In this document: positions 8,317 to 16,769 of the stretch, in pieces
Numbering within the stretch: the stretch's first letter is position 1
How the letters are laid out: each line of letters starts with the position of its first letter
Source: Bryobacterales bacterium
GTDB lineage: Bacteria; Acidobacteriota; Terriglobia; Bryobacterales; Bryobacteraceae
Direction of reading: 5' to 3'
Assembly (NCBI GenBank): GCA_016789905.1
Contig: JAEUQC010000211.1
Span: 1-59,737 of the forward strand
DNA length: 59,737 nt
Position numbers and translations under genes: made by a program
The notes under the pieces: model-generated
The model's database searches: none
Told to the model about the DNA's origin: nothing
What the model saw: only the letters and a program-made list of their open reading frames with translations

Positions 8317-10646
8317 AAGTACCTGTGCAGGAATCTTCATTCTATCTATCCGACCGCGAAATTCTCGACCGCATCCGGCGGATGCCTCACGCCAAGGCGA
8401 GTTTCAAGAACCTGGTGCGCGAGTTGGGTGCGCATGGGGATAAACGAGAGGCACTGGAAACGGCGCTGAACCGAATGGTGGTGAAGGGGCAACTGGTGGA
8501 GTACCGGGGCGGGCATTACGTGGCTGCGTCGCATTCGAAAGAGTACATCGTGGGCCGGCTGTCGGTGCATAGGGATGGCTACGGGTTTGTCATTCCCCTG
8601 CAGAAACTGGCCGATATCGCGGGCGATATTTTCATTCCCCCGGCGGCCGTGGCGCAGGCGATGCATGGCGACCGCGTACTGGCGCATATCACGTACGTGG
8701 GGCCGGACGGTAAGGCCGAAGGCACGATTCTGAAGATATTGAATCGCGCGCACCAAACGGTGGTCGGCGAGTTCCGCGTGCGCCGGCGGGGCAACTGGGT
8801 GAAGCCGAATGATGATCGGCTGCAACAGTGGATCTACATTCCCGAAGGAATGGAACTGCCCGCGGCGGCAAAGAGCGAAGACCGCATTGGCGCGAAGACG
8901 TTCGACGTGGCCAACGCCGAAGAATTGGACGGGATGATCGTCAACGTGGAACTGCTGGAGTTCCCGGCCGATGGTGAAGATGGCGTAGGGCGCGTCATTG
9001 AGATTCTTGGGCATCCGGACGATTTCGGCGTGGATGTGGAGATCACCATTCGCAAGCATCACCTGCCGCATCGCTTTCCCGAGGAGGCCATCGTGCAAGC
9101 GCAGGAGATTCCAGCGGCCATTCCGGAAAGCGAGATCGCGAAGCGGAAGGATTTCCGCTCGCTGCCGATTGTGACGATTGACGGCGAAACGGCCCGCGAT
9201 TTCGACGACGCGGTGTTCGTGGAGCGGTTGCCGAGCGGGAACTGGCGGCTGGACGTGCATATCGCCGATGTGAGCCACTATGTGCGGCCCGGCTCGGCGA
9301 TTGACAAGGAGGCGCTGTTCCGAGGCACCAGCGTTTACTTCCCGGACCGTGCGGTGCCGATGTTGCCGCACGAACTGTCAACGGGCCTGTGCTCACTGCG
9401 GCCGGATGAGGACCGGTTGGTGATGTCGGCGGAGTTGGAGTTGGATAATGCGGGCGATGTGGTGGCGCAGTCGTTTTGCCGGGGCGTGATCCGTTCAGCG
9501 GCGCGGATGACGTACACGGCGGTGCATCGCGTGTTGGAGGGGGATGAGGCGGAGCGCAACAACTACTCCGCGCACGTTGAACATTTCGAGCGAATGAAGG
9601 AACTCGCGCTGATCCTGAACCGGAAGCGCACGAAACGGGGCTCGATCGATTTTGACCTGCCGGAATCGCTCATTGAGTTCGACGAGAATGGATTGATGAT
9701 TGGTGTCGCGCGCGCACCGCGCAACATCGCGCACCGGATCATTGAGGAGTTTATGCTGGCGGCGAATGAAGCAGTGGCCGCGCACATCGCCCACGCCGGC
9801 GTCCCCTCGTTGTATCGGATTCATGAAGTTCCAGACGCGAAGAAGGTTCACGATTTCGAAGAGATCGCTTCGCAGTTTGGATACACGTTGGCATTTGGCG
9901 CGTTGCCGGTGAAAAAGTTCGCCATGGTGGACAAACGCCGCGATGGGCGCAAGGTGCGCCGGGATATTGTGATGGCCGATGAACGGGCGGCTGTTACGTC
10001 GCGGAATTATCAGAAGCTGATCGGCAAGATTGAAGGCAAGGCAGAGGAGCGAATCCTTAGCTATCTGATGCTCCGTTCGTTGAAGCAGGCGCGGTATAGC
10101 CATGAGAATCAGGGCCACTTCGCGCTGGCCGCGGAGACCTACACGCACTTCACGTCGCCCATCCGGCGGTATCCGGACCTGATGGTGCACCGCGTGTTGG
10201 GGCACATGTTGGACGGCGCGCCGGCCGCTTGGACGGAAGAACAGATGGAGGAGTTCGGCACGGACTGTTCCTTCACCGAGCGGCGGGCCGGCGAAGCGGA
10301 ACGCGACCTGGTGGAATGGAAGAAAGTGCAGTTCATGATCGATCGCGTGGGCGAAGACTTCGACGCGATGATCATCTCCGTGACGAAATTCGGCTTATTC
10401 GTGGAGCTGGAAAAACTGTTCATCGAAGGGCTGGTGCCGATCGATACACTGCCCGGGGACCGCTTCCGTTTTCACGACAACGCGCGGCGGCTGGTGGGCG
10501 AAAGAACCAGGCGTGAGTATAAGATTGGCGAAAAGGTGCGCGTGATTCTCGATCGTGTCGACGAGGCCGCGAAATCGTTGCAATTTGGCATCTGGCAGGC
10601 GCCGCAGCCAGGCCGAAAAGGGAAAAAGAAGAGACAATCGCGATGA
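8313..10646 (+). CDS. rnr: Ribonuclease R
   Basis: This 777-residue exoribonuclease of the RNase II/R family degrades structured RNA 3' to 5'. In order it shows an N-terminal winged-helix region (FYLSDREILDRIRRMPH), cold-shock domains with YGFVIPLQ, the catalytic RNB domain with TIDGETARDFDDAVFVE (metal-binding aspartates) near residues 287-303 and YTHFTSPIRRYPDL near 609-622, then an S1 domain (FDAMIISVTKFGLFVELE) and a basic KKKR tail. The ATG at 8313 is chosen because GGAG sits 7 bp upstream and homology starts here; an upstream ATG at 8226 would run through the divergent kinase gene. Its last 4 bases overlap the aminotransferase start. Confidence 0.93.
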   Translation: MEVPVQESSFYLSDREILDRIRRMPHAKASFKNLVRELGAHGDKREALETALNRMVVKGQLVEYRGGHYVAASHSKEYIVGRLSVHRDGYGFVIPLQKLADIAGDIFIPPAAVAQAMHGDRVLAHITYVGPDGKAEGTILKILNRAHQTVVGEFRVRRRGNWVKPNDDRLQQWIYIPEGMELPAAAKSEDRIGAKTFDVANAEELDGMIVNVELLEFPADGEDGVGRVIEILGHPDDFGVDVEITIRKHHLPHRFPEEAIVQAQEIPAAIPESEIAKRKDFRSLPIVTIDGETARDFDDAVFVERLPSGNWRLDVHIADVSHYVRPGSAIDKEALFRGTSVYFPDRAVPMLPHELSTGLCSLRPDEDRLVMSAELELDNAGDVVAQSFCRGVIRSAARMTYTAVHRVLEGDEAERNNYSAHVEHFERMKELALILNRKRTKRGSIDFDLPESLIEFDENGLMIGVARAPRNIAHRIIEEFMLAANEAVAAHIAHAGVPSLYRIHEVPDAKKVHDFEEIASQFGYTLAFGALPVKKFAMVDKRRDGRKVRRDIVMADERAAVTSRNYQKLIGKIEGKAEERILSYLMLRSLKQARYSHENQGHFALAAETYTHFTSPIRRYPDLMVHRVLGHMLDGAPAAWTEEQMEEFGTDCSFTERRAGEAERDLVEWKKVQFMIDRVGEDFDAMIISVTKFGLFVELEKLFIEGLVPIDTLPGDRFRFHDNARRLVGERTRREYKIGEKVRVILDRVDEAAKSLQFGIWQAPQPGRKGKKKRQSR

Positions 10647-11941
10647 CGAAAAACGAGATTCTGCTGGCGGCCAAGGAACATATTTTCCCGGCCGTGATTC
10701 ATTACTTCTCCGAGCCACTGGTGCTCGATCACGCCAAGGGCCAGTACGTTTGGGATATCGACGGCAAGCAGTATTTGGATTTTTTCGGCGGCATTGTCAC
10801 GGTAAGTGTCGGGCACGGAAACGACAAGGTGCGCGCAGCGGTACACAGCCAGGTGGATAAGCTGATGCACGTGTCGACACTGTTTGCCACCGAACCCCAA
10901 GTTGCGCTGGCCAGAGCCATTGCGGACAAGACGCCGGGAAAGGCGCTAAGCCAGGCGTTTTTCACCAATAGCGGCACGGAGGCAAATGAAACCGCGGTGA
11001 TGCTTGCCCGGCTCCATACCGGATCCAGCGACATTGTGGCTCTGCGCCACGGCTACCATGGCCGAACGGAAGCCGGCCGCGGCATGACCGGGCAAAGCAC
11101 CTGGCGCGGCCCGCTGCCCGCTGCCGCCGGGTACCTGCACATCCACAGCGCCTACTGCTACCGCTGCCCCTTCGGCTTAACCTACCCGTCGTGCGAAATG
11201 CGCTGTGCCTTCGACGCGAAAGACGCCATTGAGACCATGAGCGGCGGCCGCGTCGCTGCCCTTATCGCCGAGCCCATTCTCGGGTCCGGCGGCTTTGTGG
11301 TTCCGCCCAAGGAATACTTCAAAATCGTGGTAGATATCGTCAGGCAGCACGGCGGCATCTTCATCTCCGACGAGGTGCAAACAGGCTGGGGCCGCACCGG
11401 CAAATGGTTCGGCATAGAGAACTGGGGCGTTACTCCGGAGATCATGACCTTCGCCAAAGGGTTGGGCAACGGACTGCCGATTGGCGCCACCATCGCCACC
11501 AAGGAAGTGGCGAAGTCCTTGCAGTTTCTGACGCTCTCAACCTTCGGCGGAAATCCGGTAACCACCGCCGCGGCCAAAGCTGTGATTGACTTTGTGGAAG
11601 AAGAGAATCTTCTGGCCAACTGCGAAACAGTGGGCGAATATCTGCGCGGGAAACTGCTGGCGTTGCAGGCGAAGTATCCGCTGATCGGGGACGTGCGTGG
11701 CATGGGATTGATGCAGGCGCTGGAACTGGTGAAGGACCGCGCAACGCGGGAACACGCGCCGCGCGAAACAGCCCTGGTAATGGACGCCGCGCGCCGGGAA
11801 GGACTGCTGATAGGCAAGGGCGGCCTCCGCGGCAACGTGATTCGTATCAGCCCGCCAATGAACATTTCGACGGCCGATGTGGACGAATTCGCGCGGTTGC
11901 TGGACAAGGCGTTCGCCTCCGTCGCCAATCGGGCGGATTAA
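10643..11941 (+). CDS. Class III PLP-dependent aminotransferase
   Basis: The 432-residue protein matches the alanine-glyoxylate (AGXT2)/beta-alanine-pyruvate branch of class III transaminases. Visible features are YVWDIDGKQYLDFFGGI at the N-terminus, FTNSGTEANE for PLP phosphate binding, HGYHGRTEAG, the ISDEVQTGWGRTG aspartate strand, and TFAKGLGNGLPIGA with the Schiff-base lysine near 273. The C-terminal RGNVIRISPPMNI holds the conserved arginine. Substrate specificity cannot be read from the sequence. It overlaps rnr by 4 bp (ATGA) and precedes the DUF1553 gene by 17 bp. Confidence 0.87.
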   Translation: MTKNEILLAAKEHIFPAVIHYFSEPLVLDHAKGQYVWDIDGKQYLDFFGGIVTVSVGHGNDKVRAAVHSQVDKLMHVSTLFATEPQVALARAIADKTPGKALSQAFFTNSGTEANETAVMLARLHTGSSDIVALRHGYHGRTEAGRGMTGQSTWRGPLPAAAGYLHIHSAYCYRCPFGLTYPSCEMRCAFDAKDAIETMSGGRVAALIAEPILGSGGFVVPPKEYFKIVVDIVRQHGGIFISDEVQTGWGRTGKWFGIENWGVTPEIMTFAKGLGNGLPIGATIATKEVAKSLQFLTLSTFGGNPVTTAAAKAVIDFVEEENLLANCETVGEYLRGKLLALQAKYPLIGDVRGMGLMQALELVKDRATREHAPRETALVMDAARREGLLIGKGGLRGNVIRISPPMNISTADVDEFARLLDKAFASVANRAD

Positions 11942-11958
11942 CGTATATACTTTTGTTC

Positions 11959-14559
11959 ATGCGAACGTGGCTCTTCGTGGTTGCCATCGGCTTCCCCGCG
12001 TCTGTGTGGGCCGTGACGGTCCCGGCTGTTTTGACGGAAAAGTGTATCGCCTGTCACAGCGAAAAAACAAAAGCGGGAGATTTTGTTGTCAGCGATTTTG
12101 CCTCCATTCAGCGGGGCGGTAAGAAGCATGGCCCATCAGTTGTCGGCGGCCGTCCGGAGAAGAGCCCGCTGTTCTTGATGATGAAGGGCGTCATCACTCC
12201 GAAAATGCCTATGGGCGGCGAACTAAGCGTTAAGGAACTGGAAACCGTTGAAAAGTGGATCCTGTCGCTGCCTGAGGACAACGTGCGTGTGCGGAAGGAC
12301 TGGCGTTGGCCCTACGAAAAACCGGTAAAGCCCGCGGTTCCCGCAGTCCGCGCCGGCGCGCTGGCCCGGAATTCGATCGACAATTTTATTCTCGCCAAGG
12401 GCGCCGTGCAGGCGGCGCCCGCCGCGAAGCGTACACTGGCGCGCCGCGCCTATTTTGATCTGATCGGATTGCCGCCCAGCCCTTCGGAAATGGATACGTT
12501 TTTGAATGACAACTCCGACAAGGCGTATGAAACGCTGATCGACAGGTTGCTTGCCGATCCTCGGTATGGAGAGCGCTGGGGCCGCCACTGGCTGGACCTG
12601 GTCCGCTATGGCGAGACCTCCGGATTAGAAGGCGATGGCGCCATCGGCAACGCCTGGCGCTACCGGGATTGGGTGGTGGACGCCTTCAATCAGGACATGC
12701 CATACGACCGGTTTGTGCTGAAACAACTGGCCGGAGGTGACGAGCATTCCAAGACCCGCAACAACTATCAACCCGACGTGCAGGGCCATGTTCCGTTGGG
12801 CTTCCTGCGGCTGGCGCCGTGGGACCGCTCAAACCTTGTGGCCGATGAAGTTCGGCAAAACTACCTGAGCGAAATCACCGCCACAACCTCGTCGGTTTTT
12901 CTTGGCCTTTCGCTTGGCTGTGCGCGTTGCCACGATCACAAGTACGACCCCATTCCCCAGAAGGATTTCTACCGGATGCAGGCGTTCTTCAATGCCATCC
13001 AGGTGGACAACGTGGAGGTGCCCTACAAAGACGAAGAGTTCAAACAGCGAGCCGAAGCCAAGATCAAAGAGTTGCAGCAACTCTTGAAAGATGGCCCGGA
13101 TAAGAAGGCGCTGGAGCACATGGAAAACGGCTTATTGCCGAAGTTCCGTGAGGGCCGGCGCACGGCGGCCGCGGCGCGCTCGCTCAACGTGGAAGACCTT
13201 CGGCTGGAACTGCGCCGCAAGGATAGTCAGGTGTTTTCCAAAGAGGTTCGCCTGCGCCACGCGGATCTGAAAGAGGATGCCGACCGCACGCAGGACAGCG
13301 AAGAGAAGAAGGCGCTGGACGATTACGAAGGGACGCTGCTGAAGCAGTTGAAGGCCGCAAACCCCGCGCAACTTGCCGGCCGCTTCGACGTGTTGACCGT
13401 GGAAGAATTGCGAGGGGAGATTGCGCGCTCCTCATCCAAGATCTTCAGTGAGGCGGAACGCGACGCGCACCGCGAACTTTCCGAACGATTGGACACCTTT
13501 CGCCGCCGCCTGGGCCGCTGGCAGCCCAATGCGTTGACAGTGAAAAATGTTCCCGGGCCGCCGAACGGGCCTTATCTTTCTCCTACCCGCGTTCTGATGC
13601 GGGGCGACTACCGGCAACCCGGGGAAGTGGTGGAAGCCGGGTTCCTGACCGCGATTACCGGCAAGGCGGAAGCAGCCGTCATTGAACAGGACCGCTATCG
13701 CCAATACCCGACGCGCGGATGGCGGCTCACGCTCGCCAAATGGATCGCCAGCAAGGCCAATCCGCTGACGGCGCGTGTCATGGTCAATCGCATTTGGCAG
13801 CACCACTTCGGCACAGGGATCGTCGCCACGCCCAGCGATTTCGGCGTGAATGGAGAGCGGCCCACGCACCCGGAACTGCTCGATTGGCTCTCCCACGAGT
13901 TCATCGATTCCGGCTGGAGCATGAAGGCCATGCACCGCCTCATCATGACCTCCGCCACCTATCGGCAGTCGGCGGAAAACACCAAAGCGGAGGCCGACAA
14001 CAAGCTGCTATCGCGGTTTCCGCGGCGGCGTCTGATGGCGGAAGAGATCCGGGACGGCATTCTCTATTTGAGCAATCGTTTGAACCTGCAGCGCGGCGGC
14101 CCAAGCGTCTTCCCCGCGCTGCCGGCCGACCTGGCGGATTTCGCCCGCTATGGCCGCGGCGGCGCGTTGATGTGGGAGACCAACGAATCGGAAGCCGACA
14201 TGCGGCGCCGTTCCATCTATACCTTCCAACGGCGTTCCATGCCGCTGCCCATGATGGCCGCGTTTGACGCTCCGGTGTTCAGCGAATCCTGCGATCGCCG
14301 CAGTTCCACCACAACACCGCTGCAGGCACTATCGCTGATGAACGGCAACCTGATCCACGAGGAGTCGCAGCACCTGGCGAACCTGATCGCCCGCGAGGCC
14401 GGCGGCAAGAAACCGGATCAGATTCGCGCCGCTTTTGTCCGAATTCTGCACCGCCAGCCAACGGCCGAAGAGACCGACCGTTTTGCAACCTTCACCGGCT
14501 CGCTCGATGCGCTATGCCGCGTTCTTCTCAATTCCAACGAATTCTTGTTTGTGGAGTAG
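11959..14559 (+). CDS. Exported cytochrome c-like DUF1549/DUF1553 protein
   Basis: The 866-residue protein has a Sec signal peptide (MRTWLFVVAIGFPASVWA), then a planctomycete-type cytochrome c motif CIACH near residues 28-32. DUF1549 follows (RYGERWGRHWLDLVRYGE), then a charged middle region, and DUF1553 at the C-terminus (RVMVNRIWQHHFGTGIV, and SFC-like repeats ending LLNSNEFLFVE). This family is always paired with a DUF1501 protein in Planctomycetota, Verrucomicrobiota and Acidobacteriota; its function is unproven, with polysaccharide or redox roles proposed. The ATG at 11959 is preferred over a TTG two codons earlier. The DUF1501 gene starts 3 bp after the stop. Confidence 0.9.
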   Translation: MRTWLFVVAIGFPASVWAVTVPAVLTEKCIACHSEKTKAGDFVVSDFASIQRGGKKHGPSVVGGRPEKSPLFLMMKGVITPKMPMGGELSVKELETVEKWILSLPEDNVRVRKDWRWPYEKPVKPAVPAVRAGALARNSIDNFILAKGAVQAAPAAKRTLARRAYFDLIGLPPSPSEMDTFLNDNSDKAYETLIDRLLADPRYGERWGRHWLDLVRYGETSGLEGDGAIGNAWRYRDWVVDAFNQDMPYDRFVLKQLAGGDEHSKTRNNYQPDVQGHVPLGFLRLAPWDRSNLVADEVRQNYLSEITATTSSVFLGLSLGCARCHDHKYDPIPQKDFYRMQAFFNAIQVDNVEVPYKDEEFKQRAEAKIKELQQLLKDGPDKKALEHMENGLLPKFREGRRTAAAARSLNVEDLRLELRRKDSQVFSKEVRLRHADLKEDADRTQDSEEKKALDDYEGTLLKQLKAANPAQLAGRFDVLTVEELRGEIARSSSKIFSEAERDAHRELSERLDTFRRRLGRWQPNALTVKNVPGPPNGPYLSPTRVLMRGDYRQPGEVVEAGFLTAITGKAEAAVIEQDRYRQYPTRGWRLTLAKWIASKANPLTARVMVNRIWQHHFGTGIVATPSDFGVNGERPTHPELLDWLSHEFIDSGWSMKAMHRLIMTSATYRQSAENTKAEADNKLLSRFPRRRLMAEEIRDGILYLSNRLNLQRGGPSVFPALPADLADFARYGRGGALMWETNESEADMRRRSIYTFQRRSMPLPMMAAFDAPVFSESCDRRSSTTTPLQALSLMNGNLIHEESQHLANLIAREAGGKKPDQIRAAFVRILHRQPTAEETDRFATFTGSLDALCRVLLNSNEFLFVE

Positions 14560-14562
14560 CCC

Positions 14563-15966
14563 ATGTCGAATTTTTCGCGCCGCAATTTTCTGAACAACAC
14601 GTGGCTGGGCCTCGGTGGCCTGGCGCTGCAAAACCTGATGGCCGCCGAAGGCCCGTTAAGCCTGAAACCCGCGCACTTTCCGGCCAAGGCCAAACGCTGC
14701 ATCTTCCTGTTCATGGAAGGCGGCGTCAGCCAAATGGATTTGTTCGACTACAAGCCGGCCCTGGTAAGGCTCGCCGGAAAACAGATGCCGAAGGCCGAAG
14801 GAACGGTGGGCGAAATTGCCACGTTCTCCGCCGCGCCGAACCGTGTCATTCCGCCCGTCGCGCCCATGCGGCAACACGGCCAGTCCGGACGTTGGATGAC
14901 GGATCTGCTGCCCAACCTCGCCACCCAAGTCGATTCGCTGGCCTTTATCCATGGCGTCAAGGTCGATAACAATAACCACGGTCCCGCGGTCTATCACACC
15001 CTGACCGGAAACCAGTTCCCGGGCAGTGCCTCCATCGGGGCGTGGATTAACTACGGGCTCGGCACCGAGAATCAAGACCTGCCGGGCTTCGTCGTCTTGG
15101 GCGACCCGCGCGGCTCGACCATCGGCGGCAATGGCGTGTGGGGCAACGGCTTCCTGCCCGCCGCCTATCAGGGCACGCTTTTCCGCAATGGCGACACGCC
15201 GATTGTAGACCTGCACCGGCCGGGCAACATGTCCGCCAAACAGCAGCGCGATGAACTGGACCTGCTGAAGTGGTTGAACGAAAAACACAGCGCCGCGCGT
15301 ACCAACACCAGCGAACTCGACGCGCGTATCGCGGCTTATGAACTCGCTTTCCGCATGCAGTCCAAGGCGCCGGAACTGGTGGACGTGAAAAGTGAAACCG
15401 AAGCGACGCGGCAGTTGTATGGCCTTGACGATCCGGTTTCGGAGGCGTTCGGGCGGCAGTGTTTATTAGCGCGCCGGATGGTGGAACGCGGCGTCCGCTA
15501 CGTGATGGCGCTGCATGGCGCCGGCGGCGACCGGTGGGACGACCATGGCGACGTGAAAGGCCGCATTCCGAAACATTGCAAGGAAGTGGATAAGCCGGTG
15601 GCGGGGCTGCTGAAGGATTTGAAGGCGCGCGGCCTGCTGGACGAAACGCTGGTCGTTTGGGCGTCGGAAATGGGCCGCACGCCGTTTGACAACAACCTGG
15701 TGACCGATAAGCCGGGCCGAGATCACAACCAATATGGCTTGTGCGTGTGGATGGCCGGCGGCGGCGTGAAGGCCGGCGCCACGTACGGCGAAACGGATGA
15801 GCTTTCTGTCCGGGCGGCCGGCAACCCCATCCCCCTTCGCGATGTCCACGCCACTCTGCTGCAACTGATGGGGCTGGACCAGGAGCGGCTGACTTTCCTG
15901 CACGCCGGGCGGTACAAGAAGCTCACCGACATCGGCGGCAGCGTCATTAAGGACGTGATCGCCTAG
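14563..15966 (+). CDS. DUF1501 family Tat-exported protein
   Basis: The 467-residue protein starts with a twin-arginine signal (SRRNFLNNTWLGLGGLALQ) and has the sulfatase/alkaline-phosphatase-like fold signatures of DUF1501: CIFLFMEGGVSQMDLFDYKP near the N-terminus, VYHTLTGNQFPG, a TLVVWASEMGRTPF strand and a late GRDHNQYG motif, where metal ligands would sit. It is the constant partner of the DUF1549/1553 protein encoded 3 bp upstream. The pair presumably works in the periplasm; the substrate is not known. Its stop overlaps the convergent gene by 4 bp. Confidence 0.9.
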   Translation: MSNFSRRNFLNNTWLGLGGLALQNLMAAEGPLSLKPAHFPAKAKRCIFLFMEGGVSQMDLFDYKPALVRLAGKQMPKAEGTVGEIATFSAAPNRVIPPVAPMRQHGQSGRWMTDLLPNLATQVDSLAFIHGVKVDNNNHGPAVYHTLTGNQFPGSASIGAWINYGLGTENQDLPGFVVLGDPRGSTIGGNGVWGNGFLPAAYQGTLFRNGDTPIVDLHRPGNMSAKQQRDELDLLKWLNEKHSAARTNTSELDARIAAYELAFRMQSKAPELVDVKSETEATRQLYGLDDPVSEAFGRQCLLARRMVERGVRYVMALHGAGGDRWDDHGDVKGRIPKHCKEVDKPVAGLLKDLKARGLLDETLVVWASEMGRTPFDNNLVTDKPGRDHNQYGLCVWMAGGGVKAGATYGETDELSVRAAGNPIPLRDVHATLLQLMGLDQERLTFLHAGRYKKLTDIGGSVIKDVIA

Positions 15967-16769
15967 GGTGCCTGGCACAGTGGCCTGACGGAGCCGTCGG
16001 ACTGTTTTTCGTTCTCACACACCTGCACCTTTGCGCCGAGTTTCAACTTGACACCGTGACCGCTCGGCTTCTGGTTCGCCGGCACGATGTAGAATCGCTC
16101 GATGCGCGGTGCCAGGCCGCCGCTTCCCGGCGTAAGTTGATACCGGATGGCTGGAGACACTTGCGAAGCCGCGTCGCGCGCCTGTTTGTGAGTCACGCTT
16201 TGCCCAAGTGCGTTTAAAATGTTCGTAACATCCGCGTCGGTCCGCTGCTCGGGTTCGAATTTATACCCCGTTGGCGCCAGGTAGGTCCAAACCCAATGGA
16301 AAGACTTTCTGTCGCCAGGGTCGAGCCTGGATTCAATCGTATCTCCGCGCAATCCGCTTTCATTTGCGATTGCCTTGTGCCCGGCCACGTTACCTCCAAT
16401 CTTGGTATTCGATGCGTCCGGTTTCACCGTTAGGAAACCGATAAAGCGCCCAGGAAGCAGCCCCCACAGGCGGCGCGGACCAGTCAGCCGGAAATGGAGT
16501 TCGTCTGTCGGCCGCAGCGTAAACCGCGCCGGCGCGTGGTGATGCCCTTTTCCCAAAACTTGTATGGTATGCGGCTGTTCATGAATGTGCTGCAGTAGCC
16601 GGTCTCTTAGACCTTGAGCTACCACGTACCGGTCGAGCAAAGTGTCGCCTCGAATCATAATATGCACGGAATTATTGAGTATTTCCGCTGGACCCTCATG
16701 ACTCGATTGAGACTCGGCCGCCGCCATTCGCACGGACGCCATCACTGTGGCAAAAACCACTCGTTTCAT
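15963..16769 (-). CDS. Secreted hypothetical protein coupled to a sensor kinase gene
   Basis: The 268-residue protein starts with a short basic/hydrophobic signal (MKRVVFATVMASVRMAAA). The mature part is not recognised; it has a DVTNILNALGQSVTH helix, several basic beta-like strands and a single cysteine pair near the C-terminus. The start at 16769 is chosen because its ATG overlaps the kinase stop as ATGA, with AGGAGAG just upstream. It is the third gene of an ECF sigma/kinase/secreted-protein operon, so it may be a ligand, regulator or output of that system. Confidence 0.65.
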   Translation of the reverse strand: MKRVVFATVMASVRMAAAESQSSHEGPAEILNNSVHIMIRGDTLLDRYVVAQGLRDRLLQHIHEQPHTIQVLGKGHHHAPARFTLRPTDELHFRLTGPRRLWGLLPGRFIGFLTVKPDASNTKIGGNVAGHKAIANESGLRGDTIESRLDPGDRKSFHWVWTYLAPTGYKFEPEQRTDADVTNILNALGQSVTHKQARDAASQVSPAIRYQLTPGSGGLAPRIERFYIVPANQKPSGHGVKLKLGAKVQVCENEKQSDGSVRPLCQAP

